From positions 73,599 to 137,598 of the forward strand of contig JBCFBK010000009.1 of the NCBI GenBank assembly GCA_038562555.1: 64,000 bases of DNA, written 5' to 3'. Positions within the stretch are counted from its first letter, which is position 1. Every line of letters starts with the position of its first letter. Below, piece after piece: positions 29,180 to 37,718 of this stretch. Source of the stretch: JBCFBK01 sp038562555 (GTDB taxonomy: Bacteria; Bacteroidota; Bacteroidia; Bacteroidales; Prolixibacteraceae). The translations under genes and the position numbers were made by a program. Under the pieces are notes generated by a model, which searched no databases, was not told the origin of the DNA, and was given only the letters and a program-made list of their open reading frames with translations.

Positions 29180-32100
29180 TCATAACGTTATTTTAGCTCC
29201 GAAATTAAATGTCTTGTAGGCCGGATAAGAGTTGTAATCCAGGCCCTGTGCAACTGACGAACCGCCGTTCGTACTTGTTTCAGGACTAAAACCCGTGTAA
29301 TGGGTAATGGTGAAGAGGTTTTGTGCTCCTACAAAAATGCGAAGCCCCTTTATAAACCGGTTGGCTGCAGCGAACTTCTCCATGGGAAGCGAGTATCCAA
29401 GCTCAATATTCTGTAACCTGATAAAGCTGGCATCTTCCACGTAATTGGTATTGATGTAAGATCCGTATTTAATACCTGAATCTTTCCGGTAGCCGCTCCT
29501 GGGGATTGTGTTCGACGGATTATCCTGCGTCCAGCGGTCGCGGGAATCGTTCAAACGGTCATTCTCCTCCAGAATAAAACGCGACATATTCAACAGTTCG
29601 TTTCCATAGGTTCCGTCAAGGAAGAATGAAAAGTCAAAATTGTGAAAGCTGAAATTATTGGCTAAACCAAAAACAATGTCCGGATTCCCGTCACCGATGT
29701 CGGTTCTGTCGGCCGCCGTGATTACTTCGTCGCCGTCCAGATCCCTGAATTTAGGGTCTCCGGCAATGGAAGCGGGCTGGGGTTTATACTCCTCCCCTGT
29801 TTGGATAATGCCCTCAAATACATAACCGTATAAGGTACTTAAAGAGCGCCCTTCCTGTAAAATCGCATACTCTTCCGAGTTATACCAGCCCTGCGGACTC
29901 ATTGATGTAAACCGGGCTTCTCCTTTATTCAGTTCAAGGATCGTATTCTTATTGCGCGATAAGTTAAGGCTGGTAGTCCAGACAAAACCACCCTTTTTGA
30001 CATTGGTAGCTTTTATAAAAACCTCCCAACCCTTATTCTCAATCTTGCCATTGTTGCCCAACATGGCCGTAAATCCCCCGGTCGAAATCGGGATCAGTAC
30101 ATTATTCAGCAAATCGGAGGTGGTCTTGATGTAGTAATCAAGATTAATCTGGATACGATCGTCCAGCAGGGTGAGATCCGTTCCGATATTTAATTGGGAA
30201 GTAGATTCCCATTTCAAATTGGGATTTGACGGACTTGACGGATAATATCCTTTCTGAACGGTTGATCCGCCCAAATAAACATCGGTAATCGCAAACCGTC
30301 CGATCGAGTTGTAACTCCCTATTCCGTCATTTCCGGTTATACCATAACTGCCCCGTAGTTTCCAGGAAGAAAATAAAGGTTTTAAGAAATCCATGAAAGG
30401 TTCATCGCCGATGTGCCAGGCAACCGATCCGGCCGGGAAATATCCCCATTTGTTCCCTGCTCCGAAGTTCGACGCCCCGTCGGCCCGGAATGAACCATTC
30501 AGGATATAGCGGTTGTTATAGATAAATTCCGCTCTGCCGAAGTAAGACAAGGTATTCCGTCCATATTGGGCGGAATACACCGACGAGATGGTTTTAGCCG
30601 CTCCGATATTATTAAACGAAAAAGCGTCAGTCGAAAAGTCACGCGCATAAATGCCATCTTCAACCCCCAGATAATCGGTATAAGTCATGCCCGTTGTCAG
30701 CTTGAAATCATATTGTTTGGCGAACAATTTTTTGTAGGTCAGCACAGCATCAAACTGCTGGTTGTCTTCTTTTGCATTTTCGATCGACGCCTGTCCGTTA
30801 TCTGCCAATCCGATATTCGTGGTCTTGGGATAATACTTTCGCGACTTTGAATTGCTGTTGCCGTAAGTGTAGGCCACCCGGGCTTTCAGTGATTTTAAAA
30901 CGTCGGCTTCGGCATAAAAGGTCGCATAGATATTGTTGGCAATATTCTCAAACTCTACATCGTTCAGCTCATCCAAAAGTGTATTTCTTCTCGCCCGCTC
31001 CCCAAAAACATTCGTATCCGTATTGGTCGAAAAAGGACTTGCATTCAACAACGAATAGATAATGTTATCGTTGGTGGCATTGGTCCCCATCGTGATATAG
31101 TTTTTGAATGTCCTGGCGGCATAAAGGTTTGTTCCAAAATGAACACGGTCGCTTAAACTGTAATCCAGGTTGACACGCGTTCCAAAACGGCTGAAATCGG
31201 TATTCTGCAAAATGCCAAGATCATCCAGATAATTGGCCATGATATTCATTTTTAGCTTTTTAGTCCCGCCCGAAATCGAAATCTGATGCGTTTGGGTCGA
31301 TGCAGAACGGGTAGCTTCATTAATCCAGTCTGTTCCCGGCCCTTTATAGGCACGCTGCGCCTCGGTATAAGGTGCGTTTCCCTGCGACCCGTCATCTTCC
31401 CATTTCTTCATGGCATAATTGATATAATCCTGGGCATCCATTAAATCCCAGGGATTATAGAGTGATTTCGTGGCCAGGCTGTAGTTATAATCGACCGAAA
31501 AATGGCCTTCTGCGCCCTGCTTTGTGGTAATAATAACTACCCCGTTGGCGCCTCTGGCTCCGTAAATAGCGGTGGAAGCAGCATCCTTCAAAACTTCGAT
31601 CGTTTCGATGTCGTTCGGATTGATCTGATTACCGATAGTGGTTTGAAAACCGTCAATCACATAGAGGGGATCATTGTTCGAACTGATCGAAGAGGAACCT
31701 CTTACCCGTACCGAAATTCCGCCTCCCGGTTCTGCGTTATTCTGACGAACCAATACTCCCGCAGCCCGTCCCTGCAGCAGTTGTGCCGTATTGGTTATGA
31801 TCCCTGCTTTTACATCGTCTGTCTTAATCGACGAAATGGCGCCGGCGATATCCCGTTTCCGCATCACGCCATAACCAACAGCAATAACTTCCTCGATCCC
31901 GATGGTCTCCTCCTCCATCACCACGTTGATAACCGATTGTCCTGAGATCGGCACTTCCTGAACCTTCATTCCGACAAACGAAAACAGCAATGAGCGGGAG
32001 CCCTCCGGAACCTGTAAACTATATTTTCCTTCCTGATCAGTGGTCATGCCGATCGCCGTATTCTTTACGACCACCGCAACACCCGGAAGCGGCAGTCCGT

Positions 32101-32545
32101 TCACATCTTTAACCGTTCCCGATATGGTTATCTTTTGCGCTGCTTTAAGCGCTGTTTCGGTCGTGACAGCCGACTCGTCCGGATCGGGCGAAAGAATGAC
32201 AATCTGCCTGTCGTATACCTTAAACGTATTATTCGTCCCCCTCAGCACCTCACCCAATATTTCTTCGACCGTCTTGTTTTTAACATCAATATTCACCTTG
32301 CGGCTTACATCAATGTAGTCTTCGTTATAGAAGAAAACAAACTCGCTGTTCTCTTCGATCTGTTTAAACACTTCCTGTACAGTTGCCTCAGCAAGCTTCA
32401 GATTCAGCCTGGCTTGCTGTGAATAGGTGCTGGCCGAGACAGCGAGCAATCCTGTAAAGAAAAATGCTATCAACAACTTCATCTTTTTTAATAAATTTTT
32501 CGCCCCTGTTCGCCCGGGGAGCAAATTCTTACTTTCATTTTTCAT
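29180..32545 (-). CDS. SusC/RagA-type TonB-dependent outer-membrane transporter with STN domain
   Basis: A 1121-residue transporter. A signal segment (MKLLIAFFFTGLLAVSAS, about 22-40) leads into an STN domain (about 50-115). The regulatory-like sandwich follows (about 135-215, starting ISGTVKDVNGLPLPG), then a TonB box-like VIAVGYG, the plug with the SusC signature LYVIDGFQTT and GARGANGVVIITTKQG (about 225-350), and the barrel. The STN domain and the FecR gene upstream imply sigma/anti-sigma control. Its substrate is unknown, probably a sulfated or beta-linked polysaccharide given the following genes. Confidence 0.97.
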   Translation of the reverse strand: MKNESKNLLPGRTGAKNLLKKMKLLIAFFFTGLLAVSASTYSQQARLNLKLAEATVQEVFKQIEENSEFVFFYNEDYIDVSRKVNIDVKNKTVEEILGEVLRGTNNTFKVYDRQIVILSPDPDESAVTTETALKAAQKITISGTVKDVNGLPLPGVAVVVKNTAIGMTTDQEGKYSLQVPEGSRSLLFSFVGMKVQEVPISGQSVINVVMEEETIGIEEVIAVGYGVMRKRDIAGAISSIKTDDVKAGIITNTAQLLQGRAAGVLVRQNNAEPGGGISVRVRGSSSISSNNDPLYVIDGFQTTIGNQINPNDIETIEVLKDAASTAIYGARGANGVVIITTKQGAEGHFSVDYNYSLATKSLYNPWDLMDAQDYINYAMKKWEDDGSQGNAPYTEAQRAYKGPGTDWINEATRSASTQTHQISISGGTKKLKMNIMANYLDDLGILQNTDFSRFGTRVNLDYSLSDRVHFGTNLYAARTFKNYITMGTNATNDNIIYSLLNASPFSTNTDTNVFGERARRNTLLDELNDVEFENIANNIYATFYAEADVLKSLKARVAYTYGNSNSKSRKYYPKTTNIGLADNGQASIENAKEDNQQFDAVLTYKKLFAKQYDFKLTTGMTYTDYLGVEDGIYARDFSTDAFSFNNIGAAKTISSVYSAQYGRNTLSYFGRAEFIYNNRYILNGSFRADGASNFGAGNKWGYFPAGSVAWHIGDEPFMDFLKPLFSSWKLRGSYGITGNDGIGSYNSIGRFAITDVYLGGSTVQKGYYPSSPSNPNLKWESTSQLNIGTDLTLLDDRIQINLDYYIKTTSDLLNNVLIPISTGGFTAMLGNNGKIENKGWEVFIKATNVKKGGFVWTTSLNLSRNKNTILELNKGEARFTSMSPQGWYNSEEYAILQEGRSLSTLYGYVFEGIIQTGEEYKPQPASIAGDPKFRDLDGDEVITAADRTDIGDGNPDIVFGLANNFSFHNFDFSFFLDGTYGNELLNMSRFILEENDRLNDSRDRWTQDNPSNTIPRSGYRKDSGIKYGSYINTNYVEDASFIRLQNIELGYSLPMEKFAAANRFIKGLRIFVGAQNLFTITHYTGFSPETSTNGGSSVAQGLDYNSYPAYKTFNFGAKITL

Positions 32546-32558
32546 AAATTTGAGTGCT

Positions 32559-32627
32559 TTTAAACGTTAATTCTATTGACGTATTACCTGGCAGACAGGA
32601 GTGTTCGAGCACTCCTGCTGCTTTTTT
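32559..32627 (+). ncRNA. Candidate antisense RNA opposite the susC leader
   Basis: On the plus strand a perfect -7 box TAAATTTG (32545-32552) overlaps the susC start codon. About 40 bp further is a strong intrinsic terminator (32591-32627). A transcript from near 32559 to 32627 would be about 70 nt and antisense to the susC leader. No convincing -33 element was seen. This is inference from sequence layout; PUL-linked cis-antisense RNAs are known in Bacteroides. Confidence 0.35.
32591..32627 (+). terminator. Intrinsic terminator on the strand opposite susC
   Basis: The stem GCAG-A-CAGGAGTG / CACTCCTG-CTGC has 12 pairs with one bulged A and a six-base loop. Six T follow at 32622-32627. It lies in the fecR-susC gap on the non-coding strand, where no annotated gene needs it. 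The first PUL has a matching opposite-strand terminator at 2159-2193. Confidence 0.6.
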
Positions 32628-32650
32628 ATTCAATTCTGTGAACTTTACCC

Positions 32651-33871
32651 TTACGGTTTGTCCATAGGCAGCTTCTTTAACCGACTGGTAACAATTACTT
32701 TATCCTCTTCGATGGTAAAACTGACCGGTGCTGCATCCGATATTACTTTCAGCACAGCTTCGAGAGAGTCTTTAAGATCCAGCTTCCCGCTGATCTTCTT
32801 ATGCAATTCCACATCGCCGTCGGTAACAAACCGGACGTTGTAATAGCGCGAAAGTTTGTCGAAGACCGTCAGGATACTTTCTTTCTTAAATTCAAATAAG
32901 CCTTGCGTCCAGCAGGTGTAGTAACTCACGTCGACTGTCCCGATCGCGGTTTTCCTGTCTGTTTTATCGTAAACCGCCCGTTGATTGGGAACCAGTTTCG
33001 TCTCTTTGCCAAACAGGCCCATTCCTCCGGTCTCCTTTAAACCAACCGAGCCCTCAACAAGCACGACCTCGACCCAATTCCGGTTATTCGTATTGCTGAC
33101 ATTGAACTTTGTTCCATACACCCTGATGTCCATCTGATCGGTCACGACAATAAACGGCACCTTGTTGTCTTTGGCTACTTCAAAATAAGCTTCACCATCC
33201 AGGTATACTTTACGTTCCTTACCGGTAAATTTCTGCGGAAAAGCAAGCCGGGAGCCTGCATTGATCCAGACTTTCGTCCCGTCGGCCAATTGCAGGTTCG
33301 ATCTTTTTCCGTAAGGAACGACCAGCTTCGCCAGTTCATCCGACCGCTCATCCAGGTTGATGGTCGTGTCCTGATCAATTTTCAGCTGATTTCCGCTGGT
33401 GCTGATACTCAGATCCGATTGGTTATTCTTCAGCAGAATTTGTTCTCCTCCTGCTGTGATCAGCCTGGCATCGGTGTCGCTCATTTGCGGACTAATTTCT
33501 TCTGAAAAATGAAGCTGATTTTTATCCGTTAGCAAAAATGGTATGGCAGCCCCGATCGCCAGAATAAAGACAACAACAGCTGCATATTTCAAAAAGCGCC
33601 GAAGACTGACGACCTTCGGTTTGTCGCGTTGAGCGCGAAATTTTTCAAGATCATCAAAAACAGCATAGATGCTGCTGTCGGCAACAGTATATTCCTGAAA
33701 ACGGAATGCCGAAACAATTTTTCTTGCCGTTTGAATGTTTTTTGTCTGACCGGGATGCTCCTGCAGAAATTCTTTCCACGCTTCATTCCCCACCCCTTGC
33801 TTTACCCAATCGATAAAACGCTTGTCCTGGGAAAAATCTTCAACCGTATAATGCTCGTACTTCTTATCCAC
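32651..33871 (-). CDS. FecR-family anti-sigma factor
   Basis: A 406-residue membrane protein. The first in-frame start is a GTG at 33871, and no upstream ATG is available. The cytosolic N-terminal part is about 1-90, one transmembrane helix lies at about 91-112 (YAAVVVFILAIGAAIPFLL), the periplasmic FecR domain covers about 180-290 (WINAGSRLAFPQKF, DGEAYFEVAKD), and a DUF4974-like C-terminal domain covers about 330-400. It lies between the ECF sigma gene (66 bp upstream) and susC. It should relay SusC occupancy to that sigma factor. Confidence 0.94.
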   Translation of the reverse strand: MDKKYEHYTVEDFSQDKRFIDWVKQGVGNEAWKEFLQEHPGQTKNIQTARKIVSAFRFQEYTVADSSIYAVFDDLEKFRAQRDKPKVVSLRRFLKYAAVVVFILAIGAAIPFLLTDKNQLHFSEEISPQMSDTDARLITAGGEQILLKNNQSDLSISTSGNQLKIDQDTTINLDERSDELAKLVVPYGKRSNLQLADGTKVWINAGSRLAFPQKFTGKERKVYLDGEAYFEVAKDNKVPFIVVTDQMDIRVYGTKFNVSNTNNRNWVEVVLVEGSVGLKETGGMGLFGKETKLVPNQRAVYDKTDRKTAIGTVDVSYYTCWTQGLFEFKKESILTVFDKLSRYYNVRFVTDGDVELHKKISGKLDLKDSLEAVLKVISDAAPVSFTIEEDKVIVTSRLKKLPMDKP

Positions 33872-33937
33872 AATTTAAGCTTTTTGACTGTTAAGTCCCG
33901 CTTTTGCATTTTTGTGGACAGATATTTCAATTTTTTT

Positions 33938-34507
33938 TCAGGAAAATTTCAAAATCATCAGGATCGGGAACTGGATTGGATCTTCAATATTGTCTTTTAA
34001 CGCCTTAATGGCGCGAAACACAAGTTTGCGGGCTGAATCGTTTTTCAGGTTCATAATCCCGCAAATCTCTTCGTATTCCATGCCGCACTCATACCGAAGA
34101 TAGATGATTTCCCGCTGCCTGTCGCTCAGATTTTTCAGCGCCCTGACCAGCGCTCTTTCTTTCGGACCGGCTTCGTCTTCAGGCTCTTCTTCCAAAGCAA
34201 AGCGGGCTGTGAATTCCAGATGAGCCATCTGAGCCTCTTCCTTTTTATCTTTATAAATCTCCTTATAGATCTTATTCTTGAGCGCGCGGAACAGATAAAA
34301 CCGGATATTATCGGTGGAGCTAAGTCTTTCTCCCGCCTGGATGAGCTTTACAAAGACATCATGGATGCAATCTTTAACAAATTCTGCGTCGTCCCTGAAC
34401 TTGATGCCATACTGAAACATCGAATTGAAATACTGGAAATACACGAACGAAAGTGCGTTCTTATCACCCGCTTTAAAGCGTTCCCATATTTCCTTATCCT
34501 TTGTCAA
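33938..34507 (-). CDS. ECF-type RNA polymerase sigma-70 factor of the second PUL
   Basis: A 189-residue ECF sigma factor. The start is a TTG at 34507; an in-frame stop lies just upstream and the next ATG is far inside region 2, so TTG is the only sensible start. Region 2 is visible (ALSFVYFQYFNSMFQYG, FVKDCIHDVFVKLIQ), as is the region 4 helix-turn-helix (SDRQREIIYLRYECGMEYEEI). It heads the minus-strand operon sigma-fecR-susC-susD, the standard PUL control layout in Bacteroidota. A -7 box is present at 34530-34537. Confidence 0.92.
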   Translation of the reverse strand: MTKDKEIWERFKAGDKNALSFVYFQYFNSMFQYGIKFRDDAEFVKDCIHDVFVKLIQAGERLSSTDNIRFYLFRALKNKIYKEIYKDKKEEAQMAHLEFTARFALEEEPEDEAGPKERALVRALKNLSDRQREIIYLRYECGMEYEEICGIMNLKNDSARKLVFRAIKALKDNIEDPIQFPILMILKFS

Positions 34508-34529
34508 TTGAGTTTATCTAAGTAGAAAT

Positions 34530-34537
34530 CAAAATTA
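34530..34537 (-). promoter_or_regulatory. Candidate -7 box of the sigma/FecR operon
   Basis: TAATTTTG on the minus strand matches the Bacteroidota -7 consensus TAnnTTTG. It lies 23 bp upstream of the TTG start of the sigma gene. The -33 element is weak. Confidence 0.4.
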
Positions 34538-34639
34538 TAAATAAATCTCAATTTTAACCGTATGCTTCAAAGGCGAAAGAAATATTAAACCATGTTGTCA
34601 GATGCCGGACTGAGCTGGGTGTTCCGCTAAGATGACAGC

Positions 34640-35173
34640 TTATTTTGTTTTTTGCCCGGTAAAGTAATGCTCTTTTTCACTGAAAAGCACGTTGAAGGTG
34701 GTCAGCGAACCGTATGCCCGGGTAATGTACTGCTGAAGATCGACTTTCTCCGCATCAGTCAGTCTGGGGTGGCTGTTTATGTTTTGCTCCAAAACGCGGA
34801 GCCGGTCGCGCACCATCACGATTTTGTGAAAGAAGGTTTCGATTGGCACTTCCTTCGCCTGGAGAGCCGCATTAGCCGGCTGCAGGATCAGGTTTCCGCC
34901 ATCCCATTTTTCACCCAGCGGCACGACTTCCTGAAGCATGGCATGTTTGTCGAGGACATATTCCAGCACCCTTTCAATTTCCTTCAGTGTTAGCGAATTT
35001 TTTGGGGATCCGGTTGCTTCTTCAAGCACTTCGATATCGGAGTTGCTTTTTGTCAGTTCGATTTTACCGCCTCTTTCAAAGAAAATCTCGTAGCTGGTAA
35101 TCTTATCCCTGCTGATAATTCCTTCGCCGTAGCGCGGGTGTGTTACACGGGTTCCAACAGCTAGTTCGGTCAT
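34640..35173 (-). CDS. Conserved hypothetical protein with Tudor-like N-terminal motif
   Basis: A 177-residue cytosolic protein. The N-terminus (MTELAVGTRVTHPRYGEGII, about 1-20) resembles the small beta-barrel/Tudor-like segments found in CarD-type and UvrD C-terminal domains. The rest is mainly helical (TLKEIERVLEYVLDKH, FFHKIVMVRDRLRVLEQNI) with a likely coiled-coil part. The N-terminal resemblance is limited to one strand-turn motif, so no function is claimed. It is a separate unit with its own -7 box at 35197-35204. Confidence 0.7.
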   Translation of the reverse strand: MTELAVGTRVTHPRYGEGIISRDKITSYEIFFERGGKIELTKSNSDIEVLEEATGSPKNSLTLKEIERVLEYVLDKHAMLQEVVPLGEKWDGGNLILQPANAALQAKEVPIETFFHKIVMVRDRLRVLEQNINSHPRLTDAEKVDLQQYITRAYGSLTTFNVLFSEKEHYFTGQKTK

Positions 35174-35196
35174 GGTTCGATTGTTTGTTTAGAAGA

Positions 35197-35204
35197 CAAA
35201 AATA
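35197..35204 (-). promoter_or_regulatory. Candidate -7 box of the Tudor-like gene
   Basis: TATTTTTG on the minus strand fits TAnnTTTG and lies 24 bp before the ATG at 35173. Confidence 0.4.
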
Positions 35205-35227
35205 AAAAATCTGCGATGCAAACGCCA

Positions 35228-35455
35228 TTATTTTTCACTGATTCGTTTGGATCGCCCAATCAGAAAATACAAGATCGGTCCCAACACCGGCAGAAGCAGT
35301 ACCACAAGCACCCATATCAATTTGTCGTTACCTTCGAATGAATTTGTTAAGATACTGATAAGTGCGATCAGCGGGAGAAGTAACATCATGCCAATGATTA
35401 AAAAAATCACCAATAATTCCTGAGGACCAAGTAAACCGAGTATATACATGATCAT
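35228..35455 (-). CDS. PLDc_N-domain small membrane protein
   Basis: A 75-residue protein with two hydrophobic helices (about 10-35 and 47-66) joined by a short charged loop. The second helix ends in LLPVLGPILYFLIGRSKR, the pattern of the PLDc_N domain (phospholipase D nuclease N-terminal), here without the nuclease part. Such small proteins are common in Bacteroidota and their role is unknown. Two ATGs lie close together at the start (35455 and 35449). Confidence 0.75.
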   Translation of the reverse strand: MIMYILGLLGPQELLVIFLIIGMMLLLPLIALISILTNSFEGNDKLIWVLVVLLLPVLGPILYFLIGRSKRISEK

Positions 35456-35576
35456 TGATTTTAGTTTTTCGCTAAATATACGGAAATTCAGGTTAACAAG
35501 GTTATTTTCCCTGCAATAGAAACTTTACGTAGTCGTTATAAAGTAAAAGAATAACCCGTTACTTAATTCCAAGGCT

Positions 35577-35753
35577 ATGAATCCTGTTATCCAACATAAA
35601 TATACCTGCGATCCTACAGCCATTGTCGCGGGAGACAGGGTTTACCTGTACACCGGTCACGATGAGGCCCCTTCGGGAGTTGACCGGTACATCAGGTTTA
35701 CGAACCGACCTTCCCAATTAATTCGGTGGGTGTATAGCCGAACTGTTTTTTAA
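35577..35753 (+). pseudogene. Remnant of a GH43-family glycosidase N-terminus
   Basis: A 58-codon frame from ATG 35577 begins NPVIQHKYTCDPTAIVAGD and continues VYLYTGHDEAPSGVDRY. This is the N-terminal blade of family 43 arabinofuranosidases/xylosidases, including the DP of the catalytic Asp region. Similarity stops there, and the frame then runs antisense through the last codons of the AraC gene. The remaining enzyme (about 300 or more residues) is missing. It looks like a deletion scar from an earlier glycan-degradation gene. Confidence 0.65.
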
Positions 35754-36513
35754 AGGCATAGGAAAAATGGGATAAGTTTTCAAAGCCGACTTCGTAGCAA
35801 ACGTCCATCGGCCTCTTTTTCTTTTCCACGAACTGGTAATGTGCCAGTTCCAGCCGCTTACGGGTAAGCCATCGTTGCGGTGTTGCGCCGAACACTTTCC
35901 CAAAATCCCGTTTGAAGGTTGTCAGGCTGCGACCCGTCAGGTAACTAAACTTTTCCAAAGGCAGGTTGAACATGAAGTTTCTTTCCATATAACCGGCCAG
36001 GTCTATTTTACCGGGTTCTTCAAAGTTTGCCAGCACCTGGTCTGCTTCCTTGTCTATGGCCCTGAGAATACTGATCGCTTCAGTAATTTTAAGCGACGCA
36101 ATATCCTCAGGAAGATCTTTCATATCAAAATACGGAACCAGTGAAGAAAGGCAACTCTCCAGTAAGGGATGATTGTTGTAACAAAGAATCTTCGGCGATG
36201 TCACTATTTTTGGCTTTACATCCAGCCGCGCATAATATCCGGTCAACCTCTCTTTTGAAAGATGCATCACGACCGTTTTATGCGGTTGCCCGTCTTTGGG
36301 ATAATTGATAATGGTGGCCAGCTGATTCCTGGGGATTAAAAAAATATCACCCTTTTTAAAGAACCAGGTGGCATCGGCCTGCACGATTTTGGTTTCGCCC
36401 GAGATGAACCACACCAGCATATGGTGATCGAACATAATATCGGACTTAAAAAACTGATCGTCATAGCAGGAAAGCTTAATATCATCGGTTATATATTTTG
36501 CCTGATACTCCAT
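35698..36513 (-). CDS. AraC-family transcriptional regulator
   Basis: A 271-residue regulator. The N-terminal cupin-like half (about 1-150) would bind a small ligand. The C-terminal AraC/XylS DNA-binding domain (about 165-270) has two helix-turn-helix units (LPLEKFSYLTGRSLTTFKRDF, then RPMDVCYEVGFENLSHFSYAF) and the closing QFGYTPTEL. Its 3' end overlaps a GH43 remnant on the other strand. It is followed upstream by the SDR gene at 36594 (80 bp gap, same strand), which may be its neighbour in function. Confidence 0.92.
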   Translation of the reverse strand: MEYQAKYITDDIKLSCYDDQFFKSDIMFDHHMLVWFISGETKIVQADATWFFKKGDIFLIPRNQLATIINYPKDGQPHKTVVMHLSKERLTGYYARLDVKPKIVTSPKILCYNNHPLLESCLSSLVPYFDMKDLPEDIASLKITEAISILRAIDKEADQVLANFEEPGKIDLAGYMERNFMFNLPLEKFSYLTGRSLTTFKRDFGKVFGATPQRWLTRKRLELAHYQFVEKKKRPMDVCYEVGFENLSHFSYAFKKQFGYTPTELIGKVGS

Positions 36514-36593
36514 TGTCGTGACTTTAAATGTTGTTCATAAGAACCCAAACCATACTAAAAACACCGGAATCGACTATTTGTTAGGTCGTTCGC

Positions 36594-37589
36594 TTATTCA
36601 ACACGGAACGACAGGCCGGTCATATCCTCGCTCAACTTCCACAATTGCTTTGCGTTGGCTTCATCCAACGAATAGAGTTTTACTCCGCCGGCGGCGAACG
36701 AGTCCGAAGCCAGCCCGGCAATATTGACATCTTCGCAATACACGCCGCCCAGGTCATTCAGTATCGGGCTTGTTGCACACCATACCGTTGTCGCCGCACC
36801 CTGGGGAACGGTTTTGAGCGACGCTGCAACCTCCGGCAACAAATGACCATCAGCATCACAAAAGCCCATTTGCTGAAATAGTTCTATTGACGCTTCCCTG
36901 CCAAGTTCAGTGCCATTGATAGAACCCGGGTGCAGCGAATAAGCTCTTACCTGAAATGCTTTGGCCCGGTTGTCCAGTTCAAGAGCAAACAAATTGCAGG
37001 CGGTTTTTGATTGCCCGTAAGCCTGCAACGTTTCGTATTCCCGGTGCAGGAAATTAGGATCGTCAAAGTTAAAGGATCCAAATTGATGGCCTTGAGAAGA
37101 TACATTGATCACCCTGGCGCCACCGGCTTTTTTGAGGGCTGGCCATAACCGTGCCGTAAGTTGGAACTGTGCCAGATAATTGGTGGCCAATTGCGATTCA
37201 ATGCCGCGGTTGTCGCGTCGCAGCGGGACCCACATAATGCCCGCATTATTGATCAGCAAATGCAGCGGTCTTCCTGATGCCAGAAATTTTTGGGCAAAGG
37301 CATCGATGGATTCAGGATTCATCAGATCCAGTGCTTCCAACTCCACCCTGGCCATGCTTTGCAGGTTTTTCCTGGCTTTTTCAATATCTCTTGCCGGAAC
37401 GATAACAGTCGCTCCTGCGGCTGCAAGTGTTCTGGTCGTTTCCAAACCGATGCCCGTGTTGCCACCGGTTACGATAGCGATCTTTCCTGTTAAATCGATG
37501 CCTTTGATTACATCACTTGCTGTTGATGTCGCGTTAAATCCCGAATCTACCGGTCTCTGCAACGCTCCCTGATAATTTTTCTGTTCCAT
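36594..37589 (-). CDS. Short-chain dehydrogenase/reductase (retinol dehydrogenase-like)
   Basis: A 331-residue SDR from the ATG at 37589. The cofactor motif TGGNTGIG (about 42-49) and the catalytic YGQSK (Tyr/Lys) are present, with NNAG also visible. The extended C-terminus resembles the retinol dehydrogenase/WW-domain oxidoreductase branch of the family. Its promoter has a TAACTTTG -7 box (37616-37623) and two 17 bp direct repeats just upstream, next to the gene for a LytTR response regulator, so regulation by that system is likely. Substrate unknown. Confidence 0.9.
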   Translation of the reverse strand: MEQKNYQGALQRPVDSGFNATSTASDVIKGIDLTGKIAIVTGGNTGIGLETTRTLAAAGATVIVPARDIEKARKNLQSMARVELEALDLMNPESIDAFAQKFLASGRPLHLLINNAGIMWVPLRRDNRGIESQLATNYLAQFQLTARLWPALKKAGGARVINVSSQGHQFGSFNFDDPNFLHREYETLQAYGQSKTACNLFALELDNRAKAFQVRAYSLHPGSINGTELGREASIELFQQMGFCDADGHLLPEVAASLKTVPQGAATTVWCATSPILNDLGGVYCEDVNIAGLASDSFAAGGVKLYSLDEANAKQLWKLSEDMTGLSFRVE

Positions 37590-37615
37590 TTCTCTCAATT
37601 TTAAAAGTTATGGAA

Positions 37616-37623
37616 CAAAGTTA
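37616..37623 (-). promoter_or_regulatory. -7 box of the SDR gene
   Basis: TAACTTTG on the minus strand matches TAnnTTTG and lies 26 bp before the SDR start codon. Two direct repeats begin about 20 bp upstream of it. Confidence 0.5.
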
Positions 37624-37643
37624 CGTGCTCCCCCGCCTGGTGG

Positions 37644-37683
37644 CTTTGTTCAAACGTCCGAATACACTTTGTTTAAACGTCCG
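37644..37683 (-). promoter_or_regulatory. Tandem direct repeats, probable LytTR operator
   Basis: Two 17 bp direct repeats (CTTTGTTYAAACGTCCG on the plus strand, 37644-37660 and 37667-37683) have a 23 bp period, about two helical turns. On the minus strand the core reads ACGTTTRA, close to LytTR-binding half-sites. They sit just upstream of the SDR -7 box and directly beyond the stop codon of the LytTR regulator gene, an activator-like position. Confidence 0.55.
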
Positions 37684-37718
37684 GCACCGGGGTTCAGGGA
37701 ATTTAAACCGATCCACTC

